Origin: Blastomonas fulva
GTDB lineage: Bacteria > Pseudomonadota > Alphaproteobacteria > Sphingomonadales > Sphingomonadaceae
Length of the DNA: 64,000 nt
Direction of reading: 5' to 3'
NCBI RefSeq assembly: GCF_003431825.1
Contig: NZ_CP020083.1
Coordinates: 2,642,501 to 2,706,500, forward strand
Shown here: in pieces, positions 37,867-46,141 of the stretch
Position numbering within the stretch: the stretch's first letter is position 1
How the letters are laid out: each line of letters opens with the position of its first letter
The notes under the pieces: generated by a model
Seen by the model: only the letters and a program-made list of their open reading frames with translations
Told to the model about the DNA's origin: nothing
Databases searched by the model: none
Made by a program: the position numbers and the translations under genes

Positions 37867-38310
37867 GCCTGTCTTCGGTTTGCGGAACGGGACGAACTGG
37901 TTGAGCGTGCAACTGGCCAGCGGGATTCCGACCTGAACATCGGCCACTTGGATGATGTCGCCCGAGCACATCTGCGCGCTGGGCGAAACCGATATCAGCA
38001 CATTGTCCCGCGCGCGCGGACAGCCAAGATACGGCGTGTTGACATAAACGACCGCGCCGTCGTCGTACATCAGCACATCATCGCTGGCAGCCGCCGAGCG
38101 GCGGAGCCGCATGCGCGGAACGCAGCTGACCGGCTTGCCTGCGACGCGATCTTTGAGATAATTTCGCGCGATCTTCTGGCCACGCTCATCCAGCCCGGCG
38201 ATAGCAGCGAGCGTGTTCTCGCGCAGTTCGTCCTGGCGGCTGTCAGCAGCGAGCAGCGGCGCCGAGCCGATGATAGCCGCCAGAGCGAGTGCAACTGGAA
38301 GTGTACGCAC
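37861..38310 (-). CDS. Exported hypothetical protein, 149 aa
   Basis: A cleavable signal peptide (LPVALALAAIIGSAPLLAAD) is followed by a small beta-rich domain with four cysteines (VSCVPRMR, GCPRARD, MCSGDI, ASCTLNQF), which could form two disulfides in the periplasm. I do not recognise a named family, although similar small proteins occur in sphingomonads. It is convergent with ppk2. Confidence 0.7.
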   Translation of the reverse strand: MRTLPVALALAAIIGSAPLLAADSRQDELRENTLAAIAGLDERGQKIARNYLKDRVAGKPVSCVPRMRLRRSAAASDDVLMYDDGAVVYVNTPYLGCPRARDNVLISVSPSAQMCSGDIIQVADVQVGIPLASCTLNQFVPFRKPKTGG

Positions 38311-38383
38311 GTCCGTTATCCTTTCATTCGCCCCCTGACTCCGGGCGTCAGTTTACACTCGATCCAGCATCGTTGCCAGACCG

Positions 38384-38803
38384 TTACCACGCACCGGTGT
38401 TGGGCATCGAGGCCCAGGGTTCGGCAGGCGGCAGATGCCCTTCCTGCAGCAGTTCGACCGAAATGCCGTCGGGGCTGCGAACGAAGGCCATATGGCCATC
38501 GCGCGGAGGGCGGTTAATCGTCACACCTGCGTCCATCAGCCGCTGGCAGGTTTCGTAGATGTTCTCGACGCGATAGGCCAGATGCCCGAAATTGCGCCCG
38601 CCGGTGTACACCTCCGGGTCCCAGTTATGGGTCAGCTCGACCTCGGCCACGCCTTCCTGCCCGGGCGCCGCGAGAAAGATCAGCGTGAACCGGCCCTGCT
38701 CGCTGTCGAACCGCTTGGTTTCTTTCAGGCCGATCAGCTCGAAAAACCGGACGGTGGCCTCCGGATCAGTGACTCGGATCATGGTGTGCAGATATTTCGT
38801 CAT
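38384..38803 (-). CDS. gloA: Glyoxalase I (lactoylglutathione lyase)
   Basis: 139 residues with two VOC beta-alpha-beta-beta-beta modules. Metal ligands fall at His6 (YLHTMIRV), Glu56 ([11 protein letters not shown]), His74 (FGHLAYRV) and Glu117 (GISVELLQ), closely matching E. coli GlxI. The length fits the short Ni/Co-type enzyme. It converts the hemithioacetal of methylglyoxal and glutathione into S-lactoylglutathione. Confidence 0.93.
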   Translation of the reverse strand: MTKYLHTMIRVTDPEATVRFFELIGLKETKRFDSEQGRFTLIFLAAPGQEGVAEVELTHNWDPEVYTGGRNFGHLAYRVENIYETCQRLMDAGVTINRPPRDGHMAFVRSPDGISVELLQEGHLPPAEPWASMPNTGAW

Positions 38804-38931
38804 TATACTCTACTCAATTCATCGCAGTTAAGACACGGTTCATCGCAGCAACGCTAATCGATGGGTCGTGCCGTGAGGTGGGTTACCTGCCGAATATAGG
38901 CGGTGCGTGTGGCATTGAAAGGACAATGGGA

Positions 38932-39681
38932 ATGGTTGAGGGCGGGGAATCGGACGGCGCGGGCAAACGCGGCTGGGTGGCGAACACCGTGCTGCTGGCA
39001 GGGGCCGGAATCCTGGCGTTGGGAATGGTCGCAGGCGGCTATCTGCTGGGCGATGGACTGCTCCGCGCCAAGCAGGCCGATCGCTCGGTCACGGTGCGCG
39101 GGCTTGCCGAGAAGGATGTGACCGCAGATCTTGCCACCTGGACCATCGCCTATTCGGCGCAGGCGGACAATCTGGCTGCAGCGCAGGACGATATCGATGC
39201 CGACACCAAGGCGCTGCGCGGCTTCTTCACCGATCTGGGCTTTGATGGCGATGCGCTGCAACCGACCGGCGCGAACGTCTCGCAGTTCCAGAACAACTAC
39301 GGCACCACCACCTACACCATCCGCCAGCGCCTTTCGCTGCGGACCAACGACATCAAGAAGGCACAGGCGGCGGTCAAGCGGCAGTTCGACCTGATCAAGC
39401 GTGGCGTGGTGCTCGAGGAAGGCTCAGGCATGGCCTACAGCTTCACCAAGCTCAACGACATCAAGCCCAAGATGGTGGCCGAAGCGACCAAGGATGCGCG
39501 GGCCTCTGCCGAACAGTTCGCTCAGGACAGCGGCACCGGCGTGGGCGGGATCAAGAGCGCGACCCAGGGCTATTTCTCGGTCGAATCGCGCGATGGCGAC
39601 ACCGGCGGCGGCTGGGGCGTGAGCGATACGCCCTACAAGAAGGTCCGCGTGGTCACCACGGTGGACTTCTACCTGGATTGA
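38932..39681 (+). CDS. SIMPL domain-containing protein
   Basis: 249 residues from ATG 38932, eight bases after AAAGGA. ATG 38926 is a poorer alternative. A single N-terminal transmembrane helix (TVLLAGAGILALGMVAGGYLL) anchors a DUF541/SIMPL domain (SVTVRGLAEKDVTADLATW, TYTIRQRLSLRTNDIKKAQ, KMVAEATKDARASAEQF). SIMPL proteins are periplasmic or exported and poorly characterised. A repeat hairpin follows the stop codon. Confidence 0.88.
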   Translation: MVEGGESDGAGKRGWVANTVLLAGAGILALGMVAGGYLLGDGLLRAKQADRSVTVRGLAEKDVTADLATWTIAYSAQADNLAAAQDDIDADTKALRGFFTDLGFDGDALQPTGANVSQFQNNYGTTTYTIRQRLSLRTNDIKKAQAAVKRQFDLIKRGVVLEEGSGMAYSFTKLNDIKPKMVAEATKDARASAEQFAQDSGTGVGGIKSATQGYFSVESRDGDTGGGWGVSDTPYKKVRVVTTVDFYLD

Positions 39682-39693
39682 TTGGGGCAATCT

Positions 39694-39719
39694 CTCCCCT
39701 CCCGCTTGCGGGAGGGGAG
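39694..39719. repeat. Palindromic repeat, copy 3 (single hairpin)
   Basis: A perfect 12-bp stem (CTCCCCTCCCGC at 39694-39705, GCGGGAGGGGAG at 39708-39719) has a TT loop. It is the terminal hairpin of the element seen in full at 18795 and 28966, and lies between convergent SIMPL and TPR genes. Confidence 0.8.
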
Positions 39720-39730
39720 GTGACTGGTCC

Positions 39731-40648
39731 TTACTGCGCCTTGGCTGGCTCGGCGCCCTTGGCCCCAGTTTCCGCGTCGTCGAGTTGGGTCAGATGGTTG
39801 CGCGCGGTCTTGGCGATCGGGCCGTCGGGGCGGATATCGATCGCCTGCGTCCAGTTGCGCCGGGCGATGTCGTATTTGCCCGCGCTCGCAGCGATGTTGC
39901 CCGCCTCCAGCGCCACTTCGGGATCGCGCGGGGCGAGGCGCGCGGCGATGTCGATATCGGCCTGCGCACGGTCGAGCTTGCCCTGTCTGCGCGCCAGCGT
40001 CGCCGACAGCAACCAGGCGAGCGGATCTTCGGGCACCAGCCGGTGCGCCTCGGCAAAAGCGGCTTCGGCTTCCTCGGCCTTGCCTGCCACCACCAGGGCG
40101 CGGGCGCGGTCGAGATGCAGTTCGCCGAGCAAAAGCCCCTCGCTTACCCCTCGCGCCATCGCTGCATCGAAATAAGTAAGCGCGAGCGCTGCGTCACCCG
40201 AGGCGAGCGCGGCGTTGCCCGCCTGGGTCCACAGGTTCGCAGCGCGGTTGTCGCGCGCGCGCTCCGCATCGCGTGCGGCGGCGACGAACGCGTCGGCAGC
40301 GGCCCCCCAGCGCCCGTCCTTGGCATAGGCAAAGCCCAGGCAGTGCCGCGCGAAATAGCCGCCCCCGCCGATCAGCCATTCATTCGCCGCGACGATTCCG
40401 CTCGCCGGATCGTCGGTGGCCATGTCCATGCACGCCTCGAACCGGGCCTCGTCGTTGAGCGGCGCCACGAACGCCGGAGCTGCGGGTCCCGCAGGCTGCG
40501 CGGGCGCCTCGCCGGATTGTCCTGCCACGACGGGCTGCGCCGGCTGCTCGGGCTGTGCCGGTTGCCCGCCTGGCGGGACGACGCCTTCGCCGGATGCGGT
40601 TTGCGCGGCTGCAAGCAGCATCAGTGCAGAAATGAGGGGCAGGGTCAT
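39731..40648 (-). CDS. Exported tetratricopeptide-repeat protein
   Basis: 305 residues. A signal peptide (LPLISALMLLAAAQTASG) precedes a Pro/Gln/Ala-rich linker (PAQPEQPAQPVVAG) and then about five TPR-like helical hairpins (WTQAGNAALASGDAALALTY, EAEAAFAEAHRLVPEDPLAW, LDRAQADIDIAARLAPRDPE, YDIARRNWTQAIDIRPDG). It is a likely periplasmic scaffold for protein interaction. The partner is unknown. Confidence 0.85.
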   Translation of the reverse strand: MTLPLISALMLLAAAQTASGEGVVPPGGQPAQPEQPAQPVVAGQSGEAPAQPAGPAAPAFVAPLNDEARFEACMDMATDDPASGIVAANEWLIGGGGYFARHCLGFAYAKDGRWGAAADAFVAAARDAERARDNRAANLWTQAGNAALASGDAALALTYFDAAMARGVSEGLLLGELHLDRARALVVAGKAEEAEAAFAEAHRLVPEDPLAWLLSATLARRQGKLDRAQADIDIAARLAPRDPEVALEAGNIAASAGKYDIARRNWTQAIDIRPDGPIAKTARNHLTQLDDAETGAKGAEPAKAQ

Positions 40649-40696
40649 GGAGCCGTATCCTGTTGGAGGTCGGAGCCGCGCATGGCGGTGCGGACC

Positions 40697-41563
40697 TTAA
40701 CCGTGGCTGGCCGGGGCGGCGCAGGCCGCCGCGATCGCTGCGGCAAAGGCCTCGCCGCCATCGGCGGTCCGATCGAGCGACAGCCAGGGTTCAATGAGCT
40801 CGATTTCCATCAGCACATAGCCTCCATGCCCATCGCCGACCATGTCGACGCGGGCGTAGAGCACATCGCCATCGACCGCCGCGATGGTCTGCGCGGCCAA
40901 GGTTTGAGCCGCCGCCGGGGGATCGATCGCGGTTGAAATCCCGCCGAACTGCCCCTGTACGCGAAAATCGCCGTTGGCGGGGCGCTTGACGATGGCATGC
41001 GCAAGGGTTCCCGCCAGGTAGAACAGCGACAGCTCGCCATCGCTGGTGATGCACGGCATCATTGGCTGCACCAGCATCGTGCGGCCCAGCGCCTCTGCAG
41101 GACAGGGCGCGCCGTCGCGCAGCAGCCAGGTATGGTCAGATCCTGCCGACACCGGCGGCTTGATGACGATCTCGCCGATCGCGAAATGGCTGCGCGCCTC
41201 GGCCAGCGCGGCTTCGTCCAGCGCCTCATGGAACCGGGTCGGAACGATGGCGACGCCCTTGCGAGCGAGTTCGAGCAGATAGCGCTTGTCGGTATTCCAG
41301 CGCAGTATCTCGAGCGGATTCAGAAAGCGTGTGCCGTGCCAGCTGTCGAGCTGCGCATGCCAGCGTGGCAGATCGCGATGATAGCCCCACGCCATCAGCG
41401 GGAGTACCAGATCATGCGCCAGCGGCCGCGTATCGGTCCATGCGCGCCATTCGACGGACTTGCCGTGGCGCGCCAGCAACGGCTCTATCTGCCGTGCCTG
41501 ATCACGCCAGTCGTCATACCGGCTGAGGTCGGCATCATCGGGGATCAGGATGCAGATGGACAT
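40697..41563 (-). CDS. ATP-grasp ligase of unknown substrate
   Basis: 288 residues. ATP-grasp elements are visible: NTDKRYLLELARKGVAIVPT, EIVIKPPVSAGSDHTWLL, GRTMLVQPMMP, ELSLFYLAGTLAHAIVKRP and LYARVDMVGDGHGGYVLMEIELIEP with the Glu/Asn-type Mg ligands. It is close to the glutathione-synthetase-like ATP-grasp group that includes the D-cycloserine ligase type. It would join a carboxylate to an amine using ATP. The divergent neighbour is a DUF350 membrane protein. Confidence 0.78.
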   Translation of the reverse strand: MSICILIPDDADLSRYDDWRDQARQIEPLLARHGKSVEWRAWTDTRPLAHDLVLPLMAWGYHRDLPRWHAQLDSWHGTRFLNPLEILRWNTDKRYLLELARKGVAIVPTRFHEALDEAALAEARSHFAIGEIVIKPPVSAGSDHTWLLRDGAPCPAEALGRTMLVQPMMPCITSDGELSLFYLAGTLAHAIVKRPANGDFRVQGQFGGISTAIDPPAAAQTLAAQTIAAVDGDVLYARVDMVGDGHGGYVLMEIELIEPWLSLDRTADGGEAFAAAIAAACAAPASHG

Positions 41564-41641
41564 GGAGGCACTCGGTCAGTTTGGCAGGGGCAAGGCGTTG
41601 AGGCTTGATCGCCCGGCGGTTTCGGGTCAACAGTTCGCGCC

Positions 41642-42064
41642 ATGACCGATCCTGCCCCCGTAATCCAGAGCCTGTTTGCCGGGCTGCCCATCTTCATGCT
41701 GCATCTGGGATCGGCGACGCTGGCCTGGGCCGCGGCGCTGGCGCTGTATGTCTGGATCACCCCGCATCGCGAATTCGCACTGATCCGCGAAGGCAATATG
41801 GCGGCGGCCGTGTCCTTTGGCGGCGCGGCGATCGGCCTCGCGCTGCCGCTGGCGTTCTGCCTGGCTGCCTCGGTGAACGTCTGGGACGTGCTGATCTGGG
41901 GCAGCGTCACGCTGATCCTCCAGCTCATCGCCTTTCGCGCGGTCGATCTGCTGATCGGAAACCTGTCGAAACGGATCGAGGAGAACGAAGTGGCTGCGGC
42001 GACCTTTCTGGCGATGACCAAGATCGCATTGGCCTGCCTCAACGCAGCAGCGGTCGCCGGATAA
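41642..42064 (+). CDS. DUF350 domain-containing membrane protein
   Basis: 140 residues with four hydrophobic helices in the DUF350 pattern, in two similar halves (TLAWAAALALYVWITPH, EGNMAAAVSFGGAAIGLALPLA, VLIWGSVTLILQLIAFRAVD). It is an inner-membrane protein of unknown role. DUF350 genes often neighbour ATP-grasp glutathionylspermidine-synthase-like genes. The stop codon TAA overlaps the A-tract of the opposite-strand terminator. Confidence 0.88.
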   Translation: MTDPAPVIQSLFAGLPIFMLHLGSATLAWAAALALYVWITPHREFALIREGNMAAAVSFGGAAIGLALPLAFCLAASVNVWDVLIWGSVTLILQLIAFRAVDLLIGNLSKRIEENEVAAATFLAMTKIALACLNAAAVAG

Positions 42065-42097
42065 AAAAATGGCGGAGCGCCGTTGGGCGCCCCGCCA
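42063..42097 (-). terminator. Rho-independent terminator of the outer-membrane barrel gene
   Basis: On the minus strand an 11-bp GC stem with one mismatch (42071-42081 with 42086-42096, loop GTTG) is followed by seven Ts (the A-run at 42063-42069). It lies 47 nt after the barrel gene stop. Confidence 0.85.
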
Positions 42098-42143
42098 GGT
42101 TTCGGATCATCGCAAATTCACATCCGCGAGGATCGTCCGCTGA

Positions 42144-42989
42144 TTAGAAACGGAATGCGGTGGTGACGCGGACCGAGTGGAAATCGAAGTTCGGATCGCT
42201 GCGTCGCATGTCGGTCTGGCCCGACACCAGCAGGAACGGGTTGGTCGCAGGCGCGGTGCCCGGACCGACGTTCACGACGTAATCGTCGTTGGTGTAGGTG
42301 TTGTAGAGATATTCCAGACCAATGCTCATGTTTGGAGCGATCTTGGCTTCGACGCCGCCACCGGCCTGCCAGCCCCATGCCCAATCCTTGCCGTTGCGCG
42401 GCGTGAAGGAGTTGGCGCCGTTCGAGGTCTGGAAGCTGTTTTCGATGCGACCATAGCTCGCGCCGCCGGTTGCATAGAACAGGATGCCGCCGCCGGGGGT
42501 GTAGCCTGCGCGGGCACGGGCAGACACGGCGTAATCGAGTTCACGCGTGAAGGTGTAGTTGGCAGGGGTGCTGCTGAATGCGGTGGTGAAATCCTTGGCT
42601 TCCGAACGGCTGCCTTCGACCAGTGCGCCGAGCACGAAGTTGCCAAAACGCTTGTCGGCGCCGATGCGAACGCCATACTCGATGCCGTTCTGGTCCTGAC
42701 GGCAGCCGCCAGCCGCGTTGTTGGCCTGAGCCGCGCCCTTGCAGAAGCCAGGTGCGAATGCGTTGGCGCCCGAGGTGGTAAACACTCCGTCACCGAAATC
42801 TCCATCGACGTTGGTGTCGAACACCACGCCCTCACGGCGATCGCTCGACTGCGCCGAATAACCGAAATGGCCGCCGACATAGACGCCGTCGAAATCGGTA
42901 TCTTCCTTGACGGTCTGGGCGAAGGCAGGGGTTGCCAGCATCGCAATGGCGATGGCAGAAACTGCGGAAAACTTGATGGGGGTAGTCAT
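42144..42989 (-). CDS. Outer-membrane beta-barrel protein (Opa/Omp25-31 type)
   Basis: 281 residues from ATG 42989, preceded by CAAGGAC. The longer frame from 43055 is rejected. A signal peptide (FSAVSAIAIAMLATPAFAQ) is followed by alternating strands: FDGVYVGGHFGYSAQ, YGVRIGADKRFGNFVLGALV, YAVSARARAGYTPGGGILFYATGGASYG, and a terminal VRVTTAFRF with C-terminal Phe. The pattern matches small 8-strand surface barrels of alphaproteobacteria. It is probably abundant, with its own terminator and an AT-rich promoter region. Confidence 0.88.
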   Translation of the reverse strand: MTTPIKFSAVSAIAIAMLATPAFAQTVKEDTDFDGVYVGGHFGYSAQSSDRREGVVFDTNVDGDFGDGVFTTSGANAFAPGFCKGAAQANNAAGGCRQDQNGIEYGVRIGADKRFGNFVLGALVEGSRSEAKDFTTAFSSTPANYTFTRELDYAVSARARAGYTPGGGILFYATGGASYGRIENSFQTSNGANSFTPRNGKDWAWGWQAGGGVEAKIAPNMSIGLEYLYNTYTNDDYVVNVGPGTAPATNPFLLVSGQTDMRRSDPNFDFHSVRVTTAFRF

Positions 42990-43303
42990 ATGTTCGCGTC
43001 CTTGCGTTTTTAATTCAGACGCTTGCCAAACCAACGGATGTGATCCCGGTTCCAAGTAATTTGATAATGTGGATAACGCGTTGCCGATTTGTCACAGTCT
43101 AATTTTGTCACAAGTGATGACATGAATGGCTGATTAATAACACCGTTATCATCTGTTCATTTAGGTCATCATCGAAGACATGAGAATCTCTGGACATGAC
43201 TTTGAGCCAGCAAGCGTCGCGTCGCACTTGATTCCGGTGGCCCAACCACTAGCCTTGGGAGTATGCGCGATGCCGCCATTGGTTCCCACAATCCGGAGTG
43301 TTC
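42990..43303. promoter_or_regulatory. AT-rich divergent regulatory region with TTTGTCACA direct repeats
   Basis: These 314 bases separate the barrel gene and the protease gene and contain no convincing gene. TTTGTCACA occurs at 43088-43096 and again at 43104-43112, 16 bp apart. The second copy is part of an imperfect inverted repeat, TGTCA-CAAGTGA-TGACA. The stretch is clearly more AT-rich than its surroundings. I could not assign a definite -35/-10 pair. Confidence 0.5.
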
Positions 43304-44140
43304 ATGAGCAGCAAGCGCACCAGCAATCGCCGCGGCTGCCTGCCCTGGGTGTTGGGGGGCGTGCTGCTGTGGATCTGGTTCAGCGGTGATGATCCGCAGT
43401 GGCAGGACGGCGAGCTGGTGGTCGAGCAATTTGATCCGCGCAACCCGCGCCGCCCAATGCCAGAGATCGGCGAGAGTTTCGTCATTGCCGATCCCGGCCC
43501 GCAGCAGGACAGCCAAGGCACGGCCTTTGCGGTGGATGGCGACGGGACCTGGCTGACCGCGCAGCATGTCACGCACGGGTGCGACCGGTTGGGGATGGTC
43601 TCCGATGGAGCGATCGATCCGCTGGTCGATGTCCTCGAAAGCGCCGAGGCCGATGTCTCGGTGATACGCCAGGGTCCGCAGGCGCGCTTCGCTCTGGCGC
43701 TGACCGAGGATCTGCCCGAAGAGGGTGCGCTGGGCTATCATATGGGATTTCCGGCAGGCGAACCTTCGGTCGTTGTGTCGCGCTATATCGGCCAGACCTT
43801 TGCGCAACGCGGTGGCCCTGGCGGAGTTGCCGAACCGATCCTCGCCTGGGCCGAAGGCGACCGCTTGCCTCCGACCGATGGTGCGCTGGGCGGGATCAGC
43901 GGCGGGCCGACCTTTGACGAACAGGGTAGGGTGGTCGGGGTCAACGCCGCATCCACGCCGCGCCGTGGCCGGGTGCTCACCACCGATCCTGTGGCGATCG
44001 GGCGGCTGGTGCAGGCGAGCGCCGCGGTGGACGACCGGGGCCAGATCACCAATCTTTCGACCCCCGCCAGCGCCGCATCGCTGTTCCGCGTCCTCCTCGA
44101 CCAGGGGATCATCCGGCAGGTCTATTGCGATGTGCGCTAG
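43304..44140 (+). CDS. Membrane-anchored trypsin-like serine protease
   Basis: 278 residues from ATG 43304, six bases after GGAG. One N-terminal transmembrane helix (CLPWVLGGVLLWIWF) is followed by a chymotrypsin-fold domain with the triad His88 (LTAQHVTHGC), Asp117 (EADVSV) and Ser199 (GGISGGPTF). No PDZ domain follows, unlike DegP. It probably acts in the periplasm tethered to the inner membrane. The target is unknown. Confidence 0.85.
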   Translation: MSSKRTSNRRGCLPWVLGGVLLWIWFSGDDPQWQDGELVVEQFDPRNPRRPMPEIGESFVIADPGPQQDSQGTAFAVDGDGTWLTAQHVTHGCDRLGMVSDGAIDPLVDVLESAEADVSVIRQGPQARFALALTEDLPEEGALGYHMGFPAGEPSVVVSRYIGQTFAQRGGPGGVAEPILAWAEGDRLPPTDGALGGISGGPTFDEQGRVVGVNAASTPRRGRVLTTDPVAIGRLVQASAAVDDRGQITNLSTPASAASLFRVLLDQGIIRQVYCDVR

Positions 44141-44185
44141 GGCTGGCTATGGGCGCGCAAAGCCCATGATGACTGGACACACGCG

Positions 44186-44506
44186 ATGACCGAGACGCCC
44201 GAAACCGCCGAACAGACCACCCCCGCAGCAGCGGCCAGCGGCGATGTGCCGCCCGATCGTCTGGCGATCAGCCCACGCAGCCCGCATTTCGACGGCGATC
44301 TGCTCGCGCGCGGCATCGGCATCCGCTTCAAGGGCGTCGAGAAGAACAATGTCGAGGAATACTCGATCTCCGAAGGCTGGATTCGCGTCCAGGCCGGCAA
44401 GACCATGGACCGCAAGGGACAGCCGCTGACGCTCAAACTGAGCGGCCCGGTGGAAGCCTGGTACAAGGATCTGGGCGACGACGCTCCGGTCGCCAAGGCA
44501 GGCTGA
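44186..44506 (+). CDS. DUF3297 family protein
   Basis: 106 residues. An N-terminal Thr/Pro/Ala-rich tail is followed by the compact DUF3297 domain: DRLAISPRSPHFDGDLLARG, IGIRFKGVEKNNVEEYSI, EGWIRVQAGKTMDRKG and LSGPVEAWYKDL. The protein is soluble and its role is unknown. It follows the protease gene by 45 nt and is convergent with the CHAP gene, with one base between the stop codons. Confidence 0.9.
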   Translation: MTETPETAEQTTPAAAASGDVPPDRLAISPRSPHFDGDLLARGIGIRFKGVEKNNVEEYSISEGWIRVQAGKTMDRKGQPLTLKLSGPVEAWYKDLGDDAPVAKAG

Positions 44507-44507
44507 G

Positions 44508-45266
44508 CTAGCCGCCAATCCTGCCGATCAGGTCGCCGATCGGATCGGCCTGCGGAGCGGGAAGCGGCGGCGGTGACATGCGCACGGTCTCGCGCCGAGC
44601 CTTGTCCTGCTGCTTGAGATAGCGCGCATAGTCTCGGCGCTGCTTTTCGATCTGCTTGAGCTTCTTGCGCGCTTCCTTTTCGGCGAGCCGCTCGGCCTTG
44701 CGTTGCGCCTTGCGCTCGTCGCGCGAAAGTTCGCGGGTTGCTTCAACGTTCGAGGCGATCTGCACCGGCGGCGTCTGCAGCTGCCGGGGCGCGCGGCCCT
44801 GCGGATAGATGAACCCATGCACCGGATATCGCGTCGTGCCCAGCCCGCCGATCGGCGTGTACCACACCCTCACTTCGCTCCAGTCGTTCGCGGCAGACAC
44901 GTCCTCGGCCAGAACGTCGCGTTCGATCTGGCCCTTGCGGCCGTTGATCGGCGACCAGTTGGCGTGATCGAGCAACACGCGGCGCGAATCGATGACCTTG
45001 CTCACCGCCGCGACATGGCCCAGCTGCATCGCGCGATGCGGCTTGAACGCCATCACCGCGCCGGGCGCGGGGCGCTGTCCCTTGGCATAGCGACCGTCGG
45101 CCTGCTGCCACCAGCTGTGCGCGTCGCCATAGATCTGGATTCCGCTCACCTGCCGCGCATAGGGCACGCATTGCAGCAGCGGCTCCTGCGCCTCCGATTG
45201 CGGGGAGGCGATGGTCAGGGCAGCAGCACAGGCCAGAACGGGCAAGAATCCGGGGCGCAGGAACAT
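44508..45266 (-). CDS. CHAP-domain amidase with a coiled-coil tail
   Basis: 252 residues. A signal peptide (LPVLACAAALTIASPQSEA) is followed by a CHAP domain with catalytic Cys33 (LQCVPYARQ) and His84 (LGHVAAVSKV). The C-terminal region is a long charged helix rich in Lys, Arg and Glu (RDERKAQRKAERLAEKEARK), probably a coiled coil, ending in a short Pro-rich tail. CHAP enzymes cleave peptidoglycan amide or peptide bonds. The helix may control activity or bind a partner. Confidence 0.87.
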   Translation of the reverse strand: MFLRPGFLPVLACAAALTIASPQSEAQEPLLQCVPYARQVSGIQIYGDAHSWWQQADGRYAKGQRPAPGAVMAFKPHRAMQLGHVAAVSKVIDSRRVLLDHANWSPINGRKGQIERDVLAEDVSAANDWSEVRVWYTPIGGLGTTRYPVHGFIYPQGRAPRQLQTPPVQIASNVEATRELSRDERKAQRKAERLAEKEARKKLKQIEKQRRDYARYLKQQDKARRETVRMSPPPLPAPQADPIGDLIGRIGG

Positions 45267-45397
45267 CGTGCCAAGTCTGGGGCAGAAAGGTTCAGAAAAA
45301 GTTTAGCATGATCTTCGCAGCGCTTCGCGCTTGCAGCCGAGGGGCAATCGCTCCAGCGTTGCCCCAATCGCGGGGCGACGATTCGAGGGGAGTGACC

Positions 45398-46057
45398 ATG
45401 GGGCGACAGGGGCGCAGGCTCATTGCAGAAGGGCTCGGGTCCGGGCTGTTGTTTGCTTGTGTCGTCGGATCCGGGATCATGGCCGAGGCGCTGTCCGGGG
45501 GCAATGTCGCCATCGCGCTGCTCGGCAACACGCTGGCCACCGGCGCGATTCTGTATGTGCTGATCACCATTTTCGGCCCGGTTTCAGGCGCGCACTTCAA
45601 CCCGGCGGTGACATTGGTGATGCGGCTGCGCGGAGAGATCGGCACGCGCGAGGCGCTGGCGTTCGTCGTCATGCAGTTGACCGGCGGGATCATCGGCATC
45701 TTCGTGACCCATCTGATGTTCGACCTGCCGATCCTGCAGATGTCTCTCAAAACGCGCGCCGGGATCGGCAACTGGACCGGCGAGTTCGTCGCGACCTTCG
45801 GCCTGTTGCTGACGATCCTGGGGAGTGTGCGATACCGGCCGGACAACGTGCCAGCCGCTGTCGCGCTGTATATCGTGGCAGGCTATTGGTTCACCAGCTC
45901 GACCAGCTTTGCCAACCCCGCGATTGCGGTGGCACGGTCGCTGTCGAACAGCTTTGCAGGCATTGCCCCTGCCGATGTGCCGATGTTCGTCGTCATGCAG
46001 TTTGCCGGCGCAATCGCGGCATGGGCGGTCGGGCGCGTGCTGTTCGTCGAGGACTGA
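45398..46057 (+). CDS. Aquaporin / MIP family channel
   Basis: 219 residues from ATG 45398, after GAGGGGAG. Six transmembrane helices carry the two half-helix NPA boxes: SGAHFNPAVTLVMRL and SFANPAIAVARSL. In the second box the usual NPAR context is NPAIAVAR, which keeps the arginine four residues later, so the selectivity filter may differ from classical aquaporins. No arsenic or glycerol genes are adjacent to suggest a solute. Confidence 0.9.
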   Translation: MGRQGRRLIAEGLGSGLLFACVVGSGIMAEALSGGNVAIALLGNTLATGAILYVLITIFGPVSGAHFNPAVTLVMRLRGEIGTREALAFVVMQLTGGIIGIFVTHLMFDLPILQMSLKTRAGIGNWTGEFVATFGLLLTILGSVRYRPDNVPAAVALYIVAGYWFTSSTSFANPAIAVARSLSNSFAGIAPADVPMFVVMQFAGAIAAWAVGRVLFVED

Positions 46058-46141
46058 AACCGCAGCTGTGCGGGTACCGGCGGCGGTGCTGCACTTCTCC
46101 GATGACAAATCGCCGCCAAACGCCTATCTGCCGCAGCCATC

